64,000 bases of DNA from Pseudomonas agarici (lineage in GTDB: Bacteria; Pseudomonadota; Gammaproteobacteria; Pseudomonadales; Pseudomonadaceae). The notes below the pieces were generated by a model, which made no database searches, was not told where the DNA came from, and worked only from the letters and a program-made list of their open reading frames with translations. A program made the translations under genes and the position numbers. The DNA lies in assembly GCF_900109755.1 (NCBI RefSeq), contig NZ_FOAR01000002.1, forward strand, positions 1 to 64,000. The letters run 5' to 3'. The stretch's first letter is position 1. Each line of letters begins with the position of its first letter. This document shows positions 19,102-28,486 of this stretch, one piece after another.

Positions 19102-19244
19102 GAATGTCACCGCTTTTATTTTATTTATTAAAGAGGCCGCGCTTATCTTGAACCCACTTTGATCTATTTACAATTGCTGGCTCACACCAGGCACGCGTCG
19201 ATGATGCACAGTTTTTTCTCACTTCAACACAACTATCCGAAAGA

Positions 19245-19281
19245 GTTCGATTAGCGGTCGATAGGCGACCGACTTTCGAAC
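19245..19281. promoter_or_regulatory. Nested palindrome, probable AcxR enhancer (UAS)
   Basis: Two inverted repeats share one centre (19263). The outer is GTTCGA (19245-19250) with TCGAAC (19276-19281). The inner is CGGTCG (19255-19260) with CGACCG (19266-19271). It lies about 95 bases upstream of the -24 element, the right range for a sigma-54 activator site. Confidence 0.7.
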
Positions 19282-19357
19282 GCAATAGCCTTCACCAGAG
19301 TTGTCTTTTTTTTAGGTGGTGAATGTTTCCCATTGTTTTTATTAGCTTATGTTTTGT

Positions 19358-19372
19358 TGGCATAACCGATGC
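19358..19372 (+). promoter_or_regulatory. Sigma-54 (-24/-12) promoter for acxABC
   Basis: TGGCATAACCGATGC keeps the invariant GG and GC dinucleotides at exact -24/-12 spacing (consensus TGGCAC-N5-TTGC). It lies 117 bases before the acxA start and is consistent with the sigma-54 activator encoded opposite. Confidence 0.8.
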
Positions 19373-19488
19373 TATGTATTTAAGCGGTTGCCCGGGCCGA
19401 TGGGTTTGGATGACCTAATGTGTTGCGCCTGGTCAGGACTGGGCAAACGGCGTCAGCAATCAGCAATAAGAATAATGAGGATATAATC

Positions 19489-21630
19489 TTGAACCAATTA
19501 GCGAATCCAGTAGAAGTCCTCGGTATCGATGCCGGTGGCACTATGACCGATACCTTTTTTGTGCGAGCCGATGGAACGTTTGTCGTAGGTAAGGCGCAGA
19601 GTAACATCAATGAATCCCAGGCGGTGCTGGAGTCCAGCAAGGATGCTCTAGGACATTGGAATAGAACGGTCGAGGATGTTTTCCCCGAAATGGTGACCTG
19701 CGTCTTCTCGGGAACCGCCATGCTCAATCGTGTCGTGGGACGCAAAGGGTTGCGCACCGGGCTGATCGTCAGCAAGGGATTTGAAGATTTTCACCGCATG
19801 GGACGAGCCATCCAAAGCTATCTGGGTTATGCCTTCGAGGATCGTATTCACCTCAACACCCATCGTTATGACGAACCCCTGGTGAGCATCAAGGACACTC
19901 GTGGCGTCACCGAACGGATCGATTCCAAGGGCAATGTGGTGATTCCGGTGCGCCTGCAGGAAGCCCGGGAGGCCGCGCGCGAGTTGATCGAGCAGGGCTG
20001 TAAGACGATCGTTATCAGTCTGCTGAGTTCCTATCTGAATGGCGATCACGAAAAGGCCGTCCGTGATGTCTGTAAGGAGGTTGTCCGGGAGATGGGGGTC
20101 GAGATTCCGGTGTTTGCCTCCGTGGACTATTACCCGATGCGCAAGGAAAGCCACCGCACCAACACCACCATCCTTGAGGCTTATGCGGCTGAGCCTTCGC
20201 GTACCACCTTGGGGACCATCAGCAACAGCATGAAGGATATTGGCGGCCAGTTCGATCTGCGGGTCATGGCCAGCCACGGTGGCACCATCAGTTGGAAAGC
20301 CAAGGAGTTGGCGCGCTCCTTGGTGTCGGGGCCGATTGGCGGGGTAATCGGGGCCAAGTTTCTGGGCGAAAAACTCGGTTACGAGAATATCGCCTGTTCC
20401 GATATTGGCGGGACCAGCTTCGACATGGCGCTGATCACCAAGAACAACTTCGCCATCCATAAAGACGGGGATATGGCGCGCCTGGTGCTTTCTCTGCCAT
20501 TGGTAGCGATGGACTCCATCGGTGCCGGCGCGGGGAGCTTCGTGCGTATCGATCCCCATGCCAATGCGATCAAGCTGGGGCCAGACAGTGCGGGCTATAA
20601 GGTCGGTACCTGTTGGCCGGAGGGCGGTCTGGATACCGTCTCGGTGACCGACTGTCACATCATCCTGGGTTATCTGAATCCCAAGAACTTCCTCGGTGGG
20701 GTCTTGAAACTGGATGTCGAGCGGGCGCGGCGCGAAATCAAACGTCAGATCGCCGATCCCCTGGGGCTCTCGGTCGAGGATGCTGCCGCCGGAGTCATCG
20801 AGCTGCTGGATCTATCCCTACGCCAGCATCTGCGTGCCATGATCACGGGGAAGGGCTACAACCCCTCTGACTTCGTCTGCTTCTCCTATGGCGGCGGCGG
20901 TCCCGTGCATGCCTACGGCTATACCAAGGGACTGGGTTTCAAGGAAACCATCGTGCCCGCTTGGGCGGCCGGTTTTTCTGCCTTCGGCTGCGCGACCGCC
21001 GATTTCGAATATCGCTACGACAAGAGTGTCGACATCGGTATCAACGAGAAGTCCACCACTGCAGATATCACCGCAGCCACCACCACCCTGCAGGCAGCCT
21101 GGGACGAACTGCGCGCCAAGGTGTTGGAAGAGTTTCGGATCAATGGTTTCAAAGATGAGGAGGTCACTCTGAGCCCTGGTTACTCCATGCAATATCTGGG
21201 GCAGTTGAACGATTTGGAAATCGATTCGCCGGTGGCGGCGCTCTCCGGTGCCGAGGACTGGGACGATCTGGTGCAGTCGTTCAACGATACCTACGCGCGG
21301 GTCTACGCCGACGCCGCGAGATCGCCGGAATTGGGTTACGGGATCACCGGCGCCATCATGCGCGGTTCCGTGGAAACCAAGAAACCCAATATTCCCGAGG
21401 AACCGGGAGCCGGTCCTACTCCGTCGCTTGAATCACACCTGGGTACCCGACCTTTCTATTACGAAAAAAAGTGGGTCGACGCCGCTATCTATCATATGGA
21501 AAAGCTTAAGCCCGGTAACGAAATAAAAGGCCCGGCGGTCATCGAATCCGATGCCACCACCTATGTGATTCCGCCGGGATTCGAGACGTTCCTGGATGTG
21601 AACCGTCTGTTCCATCTGATCGAATGCTAA
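19489..21630 (+). CDS. acxA: Acetone carboxylase beta subunit (HyuA-type)
   Basis: A 713-residue ATP-binding subunit of the hydantoinase/oxoprolinase A family. It carries VLGIDAGGTMTDTFFV, GTAMLNRVVGRKGLRTGLIV and SDIGGTSFDMALI (actin/hexokinase-type phosphate loops), very close to the Xanthobacter AcxA sequence I recall. The start is a TTG at 19489 with GAGG eight bases upstream; the ATG at 19420 lacks a ribosome site. With AcxB and AcxC it carboxylates acetone to acetoacetate using bicarbonate and ATP. It is transcribed from the sigma-54 promoter at 19358. Confidence 0.93.
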   Translation: MNQLANPVEVLGIDAGGTMTDTFFVRADGTFVVGKAQSNINESQAVLESSKDALGHWNRTVEDVFPEMVTCVFSGTAMLNRVVGRKGLRTGLIVSKGFEDFHRMGRAIQSYLGYAFEDRIHLNTHRYDEPLVSIKDTRGVTERIDSKGNVVIPVRLQEAREAARELIEQGCKTIVISLLSSYLNGDHEKAVRDVCKEVVREMGVEIPVFASVDYYPMRKESHRTNTTILEAYAAEPSRTTLGTISNSMKDIGGQFDLRVMASHGGTISWKAKELARSLVSGPIGGVIGAKFLGEKLGYENIACSDIGGTSFDMALITKNNFAIHKDGDMARLVLSLPLVAMDSIGAGAGSFVRIDPHANAIKLGPDSAGYKVGTCWPEGGLDTVSVTDCHIILGYLNPKNFLGGVLKLDVERARREIKRQIADPLGLSVEDAAAGVIELLDLSLRQHLRAMITGKGYNPSDFVCFSYGGGGPVHAYGYTKGLGFKETIVPAWAAGFSAFGCATADFEYRYDKSVDIGINEKSTTADITAATTTLQAAWDELRAKVLEEFRINGFKDEEVTLSPGYSMQYLGQLNDLEIDSPVAALSGAEDWDDLVQSFNDTYARVYADAARSPELGYGITGAIMRGSVETKKPNIPEEPGAGPTPSLESHLGTRPFYYEKKWVDAAIYHMEKLKPGNEIKGPAVIESDATTYVIPPGFETFLDVNRLFHLIEC

Positions 21631-21670
21631 TGACCAGCCGATTATAAATATAACGTGTTGAGGATCTCTC

Positions 21671-23989
21671 ATGACTATTCAAGAAACCTTTGTCCAGGCG
21701 GGAAAACTGCTGGATAGCGGACTGACGCTCAATGAGCATCGCAATCTGATTTTGCAGCGCACGGAAAGAACAGGGCACTACAACGGTCTGACACGGCTGG
21801 AGTTTAAAGAATCGGACCCCATCGGTTATGAGCGGATTTTTTCCAAGCTCCGTGCGGGGTTAGTCAATTCCCGCGAAGTAGCCAAGAAGATTGCGGCATC
21901 GCCCATCGTCGAGCAAGAAGGAGAACTGTGCTTTACCCTCTATAACGTGGCAGGCGACTGTATCGCCACCTCTACGGGAATCATTATTCATGTGGGCACC
22001 ATGGGCGCCGCCATCAAATACATGATTCAGAATAACTGGGAATCCAATCCTGGAATCAACCCAGGTGACATGTTCACCAACAACGATTGCCAGATCGGTA
22101 ACGTGCATCCTTGCGATATCGCCACCATCGTGCCGATTTTCCATGAAGGCCTGCTGATTGGCTGGGTGGGCGGCGTGACCCACGTCATCGATGTGGGTGC
22201 GGTGGGGCCTGGTTCGATGTCCAACGGTCAAGTCCAGCGCTTCGGTGACGGGGTGCAGATCACCTGTCGCAAGACCGGTATCAACGACACGCCGCTGCGC
22301 GATTGGCTCCATGAGAGCCAGCGCAATGTGCGCACGCCAAAGTATTGGATCCTGGACGAGAAGACCCGTATCGCTGGCTGCCACATGATCCGCAATCTGG
22401 TCGAGGAAACGGTTCGCGAAGAAGGTATCGCGGCCTATGAAAAATTTACCACCGAAGTAATCGAGGATGGCCGTCGCGGGCTCATCAGCCGGATCAAGGC
22501 GATGACCATTCCCGGCAAGATCCGCACCGTCGCCTTTGTCGATGTGCCCTACATGCATGAAGATGTGGTCGTCCCGCCTTTCGCCAAGCTCAATACCATC
22601 ATGCACGCCCCGTGCGAAATCACGGTCAAACCCGATGCTACCTGGCGCCTCGATTTCGAGGGCTGCAGCCGTTGGGGCTGGCACACCTACAATGCCAACC
22701 CGGTGGCATTCACCAGTGGCATCTGGGTCATGATGACCCAAACCCTGGTCCCCACTGAACGGATCAATGACGGTGCCCGTTACGCCACCGAGTTCCGCAT
22801 GCCCAAAGGTACCTGGACCAATCCTGACGACCGCCGTACCGCCCACGCCGATGCCTGGCACTTCCTGGTCTCCTCCTGGAGCTCCCTGTGGCGTGGTGTG
22901 AGCCGAACGTATTTCGGTCGTGGCTATCTGGAGGAGGTCAACGCGGGCAACTCCAACCCCTGTAACTGGCTGCAGGGCGGCGGTATCAACCAAGAAGGCG
23001 AGATCCACGCCGTCAACAGCTTCGAAACCGCAGCCTGTGGCACGGGCGCCTGCGCCGTCAAGGATGGCCTGAATCACGCGGCGGCGATTTGGAACCCCGA
23101 AGGGGACATGGGCGATATCGAGATCTGGGAGCTGGCCGAACCGCTGCTCTATATGGGACGGACCATCAAGACCAATACCGGCGGGTATGGTAAATACCGC
23201 GGCGGTCTTGGATTTGAAACCTTGCGTATGGTCTGGGGCTCCGCCGATTGGACCATGTTCTTTATGGGCAACGGTTATATGAACAGCGACTGGGGGCTGA
23301 TGGGGGGATATCCGGCCGCCACCGGTTACCGCTTCGAAGCCCATGACACTGGCCTTTTGGATCGCATCAAAGCGGGAAAATCACTGCCTCTTGGTAAGGA
23401 TCGCGATCCCAGCGCCTGCGAATTCGAGAAACATCTCGACGCCGGTGCGCAGGTTAAGCGTGATAAGCAGTGCATCACTACTGAAACAATCTTCAAAAAT
23501 GGTGATCTCTACCTCAATTACCTGCGTGGCGGCCCTGGCTTTGGTGATCCCCTGGATCGCGATCCGACGGCGGTCGCCGACGATCTCAACCAGAACTTCG
23601 TGCTGCCTGAATTTGCTCAAAAGGTTTATGGCGTAGTGATCTCTCAGAACGAAGCCGGCGACTGGATGGTCGATGAAAAGAAGACAGTGGCACGGCGCCA
23701 GGCGATCCGCCAGGAAAGAATTACCCGGGGCCAACCGACCCAGCAATGGATGAAACAGGAGCGTCAGAAGATTCTGGATAAGGAGGCATCGGTCCAGGTC
23801 CAGCAGATGTTCGCTTCCAGCTTTGCTTTGTCGGAGAAGTTCCTTGGCGAATTCAAAGCGTTTTGGGAGTTGCCGACCGCATGGGCGCTGAAAGAGAAAG
23901 ATCTCGGTATCTCTATGTTTGGTGCTGAACACCATATGGATCTGAGCGAACTGCCCGATGTTCACCCCGTGATCATGACCGAACAGTGA
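21671..23989 (+). CDS. acxB: Acetone carboxylase alpha subunit (HyuB-type)
   Basis: A 772-residue HyuB/oxoprolinase B-family subunit, close to the roughly 776 residues of known acetone carboxylase alpha chains. SREVAKKIAASPIVEQEGEL and the metal-site region DMFTNNDCQIGNVHPCDIA are characteristic. It lies 40 bases after acxA with a GAGG site. In the family this subunit holds the Mn site where phosphorylated intermediates combine. No frameshift or missing block is seen. Confidence 0.93.
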   Translation: MTIQETFVQAGKLLDSGLTLNEHRNLILQRTERTGHYNGLTRLEFKESDPIGYERIFSKLRAGLVNSREVAKKIAASPIVEQEGELCFTLYNVAGDCIATSTGIIIHVGTMGAAIKYMIQNNWESNPGINPGDMFTNNDCQIGNVHPCDIATIVPIFHEGLLIGWVGGVTHVIDVGAVGPGSMSNGQVQRFGDGVQITCRKTGINDTPLRDWLHESQRNVRTPKYWILDEKTRIAGCHMIRNLVEETVREEGIAAYEKFTTEVIEDGRRGLISRIKAMTIPGKIRTVAFVDVPYMHEDVVVPPFAKLNTIMHAPCEITVKPDATWRLDFEGCSRWGWHTYNANPVAFTSGIWVMMTQTLVPTERINDGARYATEFRMPKGTWTNPDDRRTAHADAWHFLVSSWSSLWRGVSRTYFGRGYLEEVNAGNSNPCNWLQGGGINQEGEIHAVNSFETAACGTGACAVKDGLNHAAAIWNPEGDMGDIEIWELAEPLLYMGRTIKTNTGGYGKYRGGLGFETLRMVWGSADWTMFFMGNGYMNSDWGLMGGYPAATGYRFEAHDTGLLDRIKAGKSLPLGKDRDPSACEFEKHLDAGAQVKRDKQCITTETIFKNGDLYLNYLRGGPGFGDPLDRDPTAVADDLNQNFVLPEFAQKVYGVVISQNEAGDWMVDEKKTVARRQAIRQERITRGQPTQQWMKQERQKILDKEASVQVQQMFASSFALSEKFLGEFKAFWELPTAWALKEKDLGISMFGAEHHMDLSELPDVHPVIMTEQ

Positions 23990-24064
23990 TTGTCTGCGAA
24001 GAGGGTGCCCGAGCATCCTTATCAATGACATCTCACAATTCAAAAAACAAAAGAGAGACTGATT

Positions 24065-24565
24065 ATGTCAACCTATACCAAAAAACAAGTGTCTGATTTG
24101 GTCAAAGGGGACTTGGACTGGGATACTTTGCACCGCATGTTGTCTTTACCTAAGGACAAGGAACGTTACGCTAATTACATCGCCGTGTTACAGGAACAGG
24201 TATCTTGGGACGATAAGATCATCATACCCCTCGGTCCTCACCTTTTTCTTGCGGAAACACCGAAAGATAAGAAACTTGTCAGCAAATGCTCATGCGGTTA
24301 TGAGTATGGCGATTACCGGAAAAACTGGAAGCTCAATGCATTGATCTACGTGCGTGACAGTAAAGAAAAGATGCAGGAGGTCTATCCTGCGCTGATGGCG
24401 CCAGACACCAGTTGGCAAGTTTACCGCGAGTACTATTGTCCAAGTTGTGGGGTGATGCACGATGTCGAGGCGCCCACTCCTTGGTATCCGGTCATTCACG
24501 ACCTCCAGCCGGATTTGAAATCCTTGTTTGATTGGCTGGATCTGCCGGCGCCAGTGAACGCCTGA
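24065..24565 (+). CDS. acxC: Acetone carboxylase gamma subunit
   Basis: A 166-residue zinc-binding small subunit. Cys75-x-Cys77 and Cys125-x2-Cys128 form the metal site. Blocks such as DTLHRMLSLPKDKERY, WDDKIIIPLGP and the C-terminal EAPTPWYPVIHDL match acetone carboxylase gamma chains. The ribosome site is GAGAGA. This subunit separates acetone carboxylase from simple hydantoinases and 5-oxoprolinases; acetophenone carboxylase has a different small-subunit set, so acetone is the better substrate call. Confidence 0.93.
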   Translation: MSTYTKKQVSDLVKGDLDWDTLHRMLSLPKDKERYANYIAVLQEQVSWDDKIIIPLGPHLFLAETPKDKKLVSKCSCGYEYGDYRKNWKLNALIYVRDSKEKMQEVYPALMAPDTSWQVYREYYCPSCGVMHDVEAPTPWYPVIHDLQPDLKSLFDWLDLPAPVNA

Positions 24566-24587
24566 CCGGCGTCCGTCACGCTGATTG

Positions 24588-24617
24588 ATACCCCGACCGG
24601 GGCTCCGGTTGGGGTAT
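24588..24617. terminator. Hairpin between acxC and the SecB-like gene
   Basis: A 13-bp stem with one G-T pair, arms 24588-24600 (ATACCCCGACCGG) and 24605-24617, loop GGCT, and no U tract. It may lower expression of the downstream SecB-like gene relative to acxC or protect the acxABC 3' end. Confidence 0.5.
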
Positions 24618-24685
24618 TGCGCAGATTCCTTCCATGGCAAGCCAGCTTAATAAATTGAAATGCTGAAGAAATTATGAGGCGGATT

Positions 24686-25138
24686 ATGTTGGACAAAGAT
24701 AAAAATACCCATAAGACCGAACAGGTGTTTTTCGCGTTACAAAAAATCTATATTAAAAACTCATCTTTTGAAGCGCCGAATGCGGCAAAGGTTTTCAAGC
24801 AGAACTGGAAGCCTGAGGTCAGCCTGGATCTGAATGTCAGCTACGAATCGATCGGCGACGACCTCTATGAAGTGGTGCTGTCCATATCGATCACCGCAAA
24901 AAACGATAGCCTTCTGGCTTTCTTGGTCGAGATCGACCAGGCCGCATTGTTTATCATCAAGGGCTTACCCGAGCAGAAACTGGATGAAGCCCTCAATTGC
25001 GCCTGTCCTATGATCATGTTTCCTTATATCCGCGAGGCCCTCGACACCATAATGTTGAAGGGGTGTTTCCCACCGCTGATGCTGGCCCCCGTCAACTTCG
25101 ACGCGCTCTATACGGAAAAAAACAGAGCCCGTGCTTAA
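24686..25138 (+). CDS. SecB-like export chaperone in the acetone carboxylase locus
   Basis: 150 residues, close to the usual 150-165 of SecB. FALQKIYIKNSSFEAPNAA, WKPEVSLDLNV and AALFIIKGLPEQKLDEAL, then CPMIMFPYIREALDTIMLKG and FPPLMLAPVNFDALY align along the whole SecB fold. ATG 24686 has GAGG six bases upstream and is preferred over 24674. SecB keeps proteins unfolded; a copy at the end of acxABC suggests a dedicated folding or assembly helper for the large carboxylase subunits, or simple hitch-hiking. The housekeeping secB is normally beside grxC or gpsA, so this is a paralogue. Confidence 0.88.
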   Translation: MLDKDKNTHKTEQVFFALQKIYIKNSSFEAPNAAKVFKQNWKPEVSLDLNVSYESIGDDLYEVVLSISITAKNDSLLAFLVEIDQAALFIIKGLPEQKLDEALNCACPMIMFPYIREALDTIMLKGCFPPLMLAPVNFDALYTEKNRARA

Positions 25139-25238
25139 GCCGGAAAATATTGCTTTGGCGGTTGTTCATGGATGGGTGTCGGGTAGACAGATTGCAGAGC
25201 GCTTAGGGTTTGCACGAAATAACCACACAGGCCACTAA
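25134..25238 (+). mobile_element. Relic of a transposase HTH joined to IS-end-like repeat, copy B
   Basis: After the SecB-like stop a short frame reads GWVSGRQIAERLGFARN, like the N-terminal HTH of a transposase or resolvase. It runs straight into TGCACGAAATAACCACACAG (25211-25230) and GCCACT, related to the repeats at 14722 and 31968. The element is far too short to be active and marks the border between the acx module and the YeeE/YedE gene. Confidence 0.4.
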
Positions 25239-26203
25239 GCGCTGTGACTAAGCTTAAATAGTCCGATTACCGCAACAAGCATCGCTGCATAAGCGATAAG
25301 AGCGTGGGGGGCGAGTGATGGAATACCGTGCAGCAGTAAAGTCTCGTTACCACCTGGGATGATTTCCGCGGAAAAACTCATCAACGAGCCTCCCGCGAGC
25401 TTTCGAAAAAAAGGTAAGGGTTGGGGTTTTCGGACTATTAGTTTGCGGGTCTTTCTCGCTGCCACGATGGCCCCCAAAATGAGCGATCCCGTAGCGGTAA
25501 ACACCTGGAGAGCGACATCAGGTTGAGCTGGGTTGATCAGTTTGGCGGCACTGTGGGAAAGCACCGTCAGATATCCCCAGTTGCCGATTATCGCGTGGAG
25601 CAACCCCCCGGCGGCACCGATCACAGACATCGAAAAAAAAGGGCTCCAGGCGCTACCGGAAGGAGTCATGTTATTATTCGATGCAATGAAGCGATGCTTT
25701 AAATCAATATCATGAAAAGCAATTGCGATAAATGCCGCCCATATACAAATAGTTAACACGTTAGGTGTCGACAGATTTACTAAATAGAGAGGACTGCTGG
25801 GGGGGAATGGAACCACTTGAGCCAGGAGTGCGCCGATAAACATACCAATAAGCGTCCCAATATAGTCAGTTTCGCCATTAGCCAGATGAGCAATCGTGCC
25901 AAACACGCACGAACGATTTAGAAAAGCGCCAAAGCCGAAAAGTGCTCCAGCGACGAAGGTGATCTCAGAAGGTTTATAAGTGGGGGAGAGGTTAACAACA
26001 CTTGGGAAAAACCAAACACTTGGTAAAAGCAGAGCTCCTGCCCATGCCGCGGCTGTAATAAACGCCCGAAGGTGGCTGGTTTGCTTATGTTTCATCCAAT
26101 GGCCGACTGCAGCTACCGCACAAATATCGCCACGTCTTATGGCAAAGCCCATGATGAAAGCAAGGGCTGAGCTGATAACGATGGTACTGATAGAGTATGA
26201 CAA
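25235..26203 (-). CDS. YeeE/YedE-family sulfur transporter
   Basis: A 322-residue polytopic membrane protein with about nine hydrophobic segments. MGFAIRRGDICAVAAVGHWM and FGFGAFLNRSCVFGTIAHLA contain the conserved cysteines of the YeeE/YedE (DUF395) family, which moves thiosulfate or other sulfur species. The frame opens with TTG at 26203 after a weak site; an internal ATG at residue 18 would cut the first helix. It is convergent with the SecB-like gene and nearly touches the IS relic. The link to neighbouring redox genes is only positional. Confidence 0.75.
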   Translation of the reverse strand: MSYSISTIVISSALAFIMGFAIRRGDICAVAAVGHWMKHKQTSHLRAFITAAAWAGALLLPSVWFFPSVVNLSPTYKPSEITFVAGALFGFGAFLNRSCVFGTIAHLANGETDYIGTLIGMFIGALLAQVVPFPPSSPLYLVNLSTPNVLTICIWAAFIAIAFHDIDLKHRFIASNNNMTPSGSAWSPFFSMSVIGAAGGLLHAIIGNWGYLTVLSHSAAKLINPAQPDVALQVFTATGSLILGAIVAARKTRKLIVRKPQPLPFFRKLAGGSLMSFSAEIIPGGNETLLLHGIPSLAPHALIAYAAMLVAVIGLFKLSHSA

Positions 26204-26802
26204 TTTCGTTAATTCTAATTAAGTTAATAGGAGGTTGAACGATTTGCAGTTGTAAGATAAAGTATCAGTTAGTTGTTTGTTGTGTTGAAACGAAAAAATT
26301 TTCCGTTGGTCTGTGATTACTATAGTTCAGATTTTTCTTCTTCTCAAAGAAATTGTAAAAAATTTATGCGTTTTTGGGGAAGAGTCTAAAGATCGTGAGA
26401 CTTTTTAAGAAGTTTAAAAAAAGTCTGTAATATAAAATGTTAATCTAAATGAAGTGCGATGAAAATTCTGAGTGGTAGAGTGTTGTTGGCTATTGTTTTA
26501 TTTTTATAGGGTATAAAATTTGTAGAAAGTATCTTATGTGAAAGTGGCTGGGTAATCTTCTTGTTCCCTGTAATTTCTAAAATCTGAAGCCGTGGTGAGC
26601 GCGGATAGTAAAGGTTATCTTCGCTATAAATCCGCGCTCGGCTTATTTATTGGAGTATAATGTCTGCATAAGCTGTCAACACGGCATTCCCTCAGTAAAC
26701 TCAATGCAATACTCATTAGCTTTTAGGGGGTTCACTGAAGGGCCGGCTTTTCAACATTCCGAGTCTGATAGGCTTGCCCTGTGAATGAATTATATTGTGT
26801 TT
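26204..26802. other. AT-rich intergenic region with a long hairpin
   Basis: About 600 bases. The main structure is a hairpin at 26587-26644: GAGCGCGGAT (26597-26606) pairs with ATCCGCGCTC (26630-26639), extended by AAGCC/GGCTT. It may terminate the P460 transcript arriving on the minus strand. No open frame with a ribosome site was found. Confidence 0.45.
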
Positions 26803-27432
26803 TTAGTTGTTGAGTGTCGAGATCTTGTCATGTGCGTTGAGAAGAGGATATGCCCATACATGTACCCAGTCAGTTTTCTTTACAGGGGTATGGCAAGCGA
26901 TGCATGTACTTGTATCTTTGTTGGTAGTGACGGATGGAGCCTCTTGAGCAATTAACGCCCAACCCCAGCCATCAGTCCATATTCCGCTGTCTTTGTAGCG
27001 ACCTTTTGTGTCTTTTATCATCACAAACCAACCTTCTCCTTGATTCCAAAATGAAGCATGGCCTGTCGTCAGGTCGGCTGCCGTGGTGCCTTGTAGTTCT
27101 TTGATTAGCATAGCGCCATCGGGAAAATCCCCGTGGGAGCGATAATATTCAATCGAGTCGCGATCAACATACACTTGGTGGAGCTGTTTTAAGCCCCCCA
27201 ATGAATCTCCACCAGGTACTGCGAAGGAACCAAGAAATACAAATTCCGTTCTATAATCTTTCGGTACCTTTATATTTCCATTTTTATCTACATAATTTTT
27301 GTAGGTTTGTGAATAAGTTGTGGAGTGAATATTTGAAGGTTTAGCCATTGACTCTGCTAGCGATATGGCTGGAAGCGTAGAAACCAGCAAGGCCGTGAGT
27401 ACGGTTACGACTCTGATTTTATTGGCAATCAT
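26803..27432 (-). CDS. Cytochrome P460-family protein, first copy
   Basis: A 209-residue periplasmic haem protein. Signal peptide 1-27 (ending ISLAE); haem-binding Cys177-x-x-Cys180-His181 (CIACH); Lys111 in MLIKEL corresponds to the lysine that cross-links the haem in P460. The FVFLGSFAVPGGD and HQVYVDRDSIEYYRSHGDFP blocks are family features. Cytochromes P460 oxidise hydroxylamine, and the related c'-beta proteins bind NO. It is downstream of an AraC gene on the same strand and has a CAAAATCGTGC motif 122 bases upstream. Activity cannot be told from the sequence alone. Confidence 0.83.
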   Translation of the reverse strand: MIANKIRVVTVLTALLVSTLPAISLAESMAKPSNIHSTTYSQTYKNYVDKNGNIKVPKDYRTEFVFLGSFAVPGGDSLGGLKQLHQVYVDRDSIEYYRSHGDFPDGAMLIKELQGTTAADLTTGHASFWNQGEGWFVMIKDTKGRYKDSGIWTDGWGWALIAQEAPSVTTNKDTSTCIACHTPVKKTDWVHVWAYPLLNAHDKISTLNN

Positions 27433-27553
27433 TTTAATAACCTGCTTCGGAATTAATGAATTTTACGACAAGCTGCAAGCTGCATTGAGCGTTTCACGCG
27501 TGCATAGAGCTAATCGCTCATAAATTTTAGTTGATAATCATCTCCTGTCATTT

Positions 27554-27571
27554 CAAAATCGTGCTTTTTTA
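27554..27571. promoter_or_regulatory. Possible AraC operator upstream of the first P460 gene
   Basis: CAAAATCGTGC followed by a T tract, 122 bases upstream of the P460 start at 27432. It resembles the CAAAAACGTGCGG elements at 35522 and 36498 and CGAAATCGTGC at 31802. Confidence 0.4.
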
Positions 27572-27598
27572 AGACGTAAGTCTTGAACGACACCAAGT

Positions 27599-28486
27599 TT
27601 AATTGCACCAAAGATCTCGGTATTGTCCTGGTGTTATTCCAACATGTTGTTTAAAAGCCGTGCTAAAGTGCGATTGTGAACTGAAGCCGCATTCTTGGGA
27701 AATTTGTGCCAGGGTAAGGTTCGATTCAGCCAACATATGTTCGGCACGTCGTACCCTATGTTGCAGAATATAAGCATGAGGGGATTGCCCTGTCCGGGCT
27801 TTAAATGTGCGTGTAAAATGAAAATGGCTCTGTGCGGCAATACTTGCAAGTTCTCCAACATGGATTGAAGAACCAATACGTTGCTCGATATATTCGGCTA
27901 CCTTAACGAACCTAGGTTCTGGCAGGCACGACTTTGGCAGTTCTATTTCAAAATTAAGTGCAGTGTTTTTTTTGCCTTTTAATATCATTGCAATAATAAA
28001 TCGGGCTGCGGCTGGGCAGTGAAGACCGTTCCTAACCAGGCTGGCGCAGGTATTAATTCCATCTCCGATCTTTTCAACTACACGACGTGCAACACAACCA
28101 AAGCCTGATTCTGGGCCGTAATGAAGGACTATATTTTTAAGGCAAGTTAAGTTTAGCTGTAAAGTTTCAAGGGTTCGTAATAGAAAGTAGTCATCAATCA
28201 TTATCTCTACAAAGCTATTCGGAGTTTCCCATGTGATGATTTGGCTGTTTTCCGCGCCTTTTAGCACAAGGCATGTGCCATACTTTATTTCCACCTCCTT
28301 GTGACGTTCCAATTCGGTAAGCGATAGTGAACCATTAGAGGTGAGAAAAATTATTATCGTCATTTGTCCGCGACGAGACGAGTACCGTTGATTTCCTTTT
28401 TGTTTTAATGACCTGGCGCTGACAATTGTGTATATTTGAGTTGTGATAGAGGTTGAGTCGGAGCGAGGAGGAAGTAGTACCGTCAT
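27599..28486 (-). CDS. AraC-family transcriptional regulator, first P460-linked copy
   Basis: 295 residues. The N-terminal ligand-binding region is not cupin-like in an obvious way; the C-terminal 100 residues carry the double HTH (HFTRTFKARTGQSPHAYILQ and ISQECGFSSQSHFSTAFKQH, ending TPGQYRDL). The start has GAGG six bases upstream. It is a clear paralogue of the regulator at 33783; both sit by a P460 gene and a CMD gene. It is likely to control the P460 and CMD genes here. Confidence 0.85.
   Translation of the reverse strand: MTVLLPPRSDSTSITTQIYTIVSARSLKQKGNQRYSSRRGQMTIIIFLTSNGSLSLTELERHKEVEIKYGTCLVLKGAENSQIITWETPNSFVEIMIDDYFLLRTLETLQLNLTCLKNIVLHYGPESGFGCVARRVVEKIGDGINTCASLVRNGLHCPAAARFIIAMILKGKKNTALNFEIELPKSCLPEPRFVKVAEYIEQRIGSSIHVGELASIAAQSHFHFTRTFKARTGQSPHAYILQHRVRRAEHMLAESNLTLAQISQECGFSSQSHFSTAFKQHVGITPGQYRDLWCN

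Noticed and set aside
21860..23344. 494-codon minus-strand frame opposite acxB
   Set aside because: His/Gly/Asp-rich shadow of a GC-rich gene; acxB is strongly supported on the plus strand.
24588..24617. acxC-SecB hairpin as a riboswitch
   Set aside because: A single simple stem without conserved aptamer features; it is better read as a partial terminator or 3'-end stabiliser.
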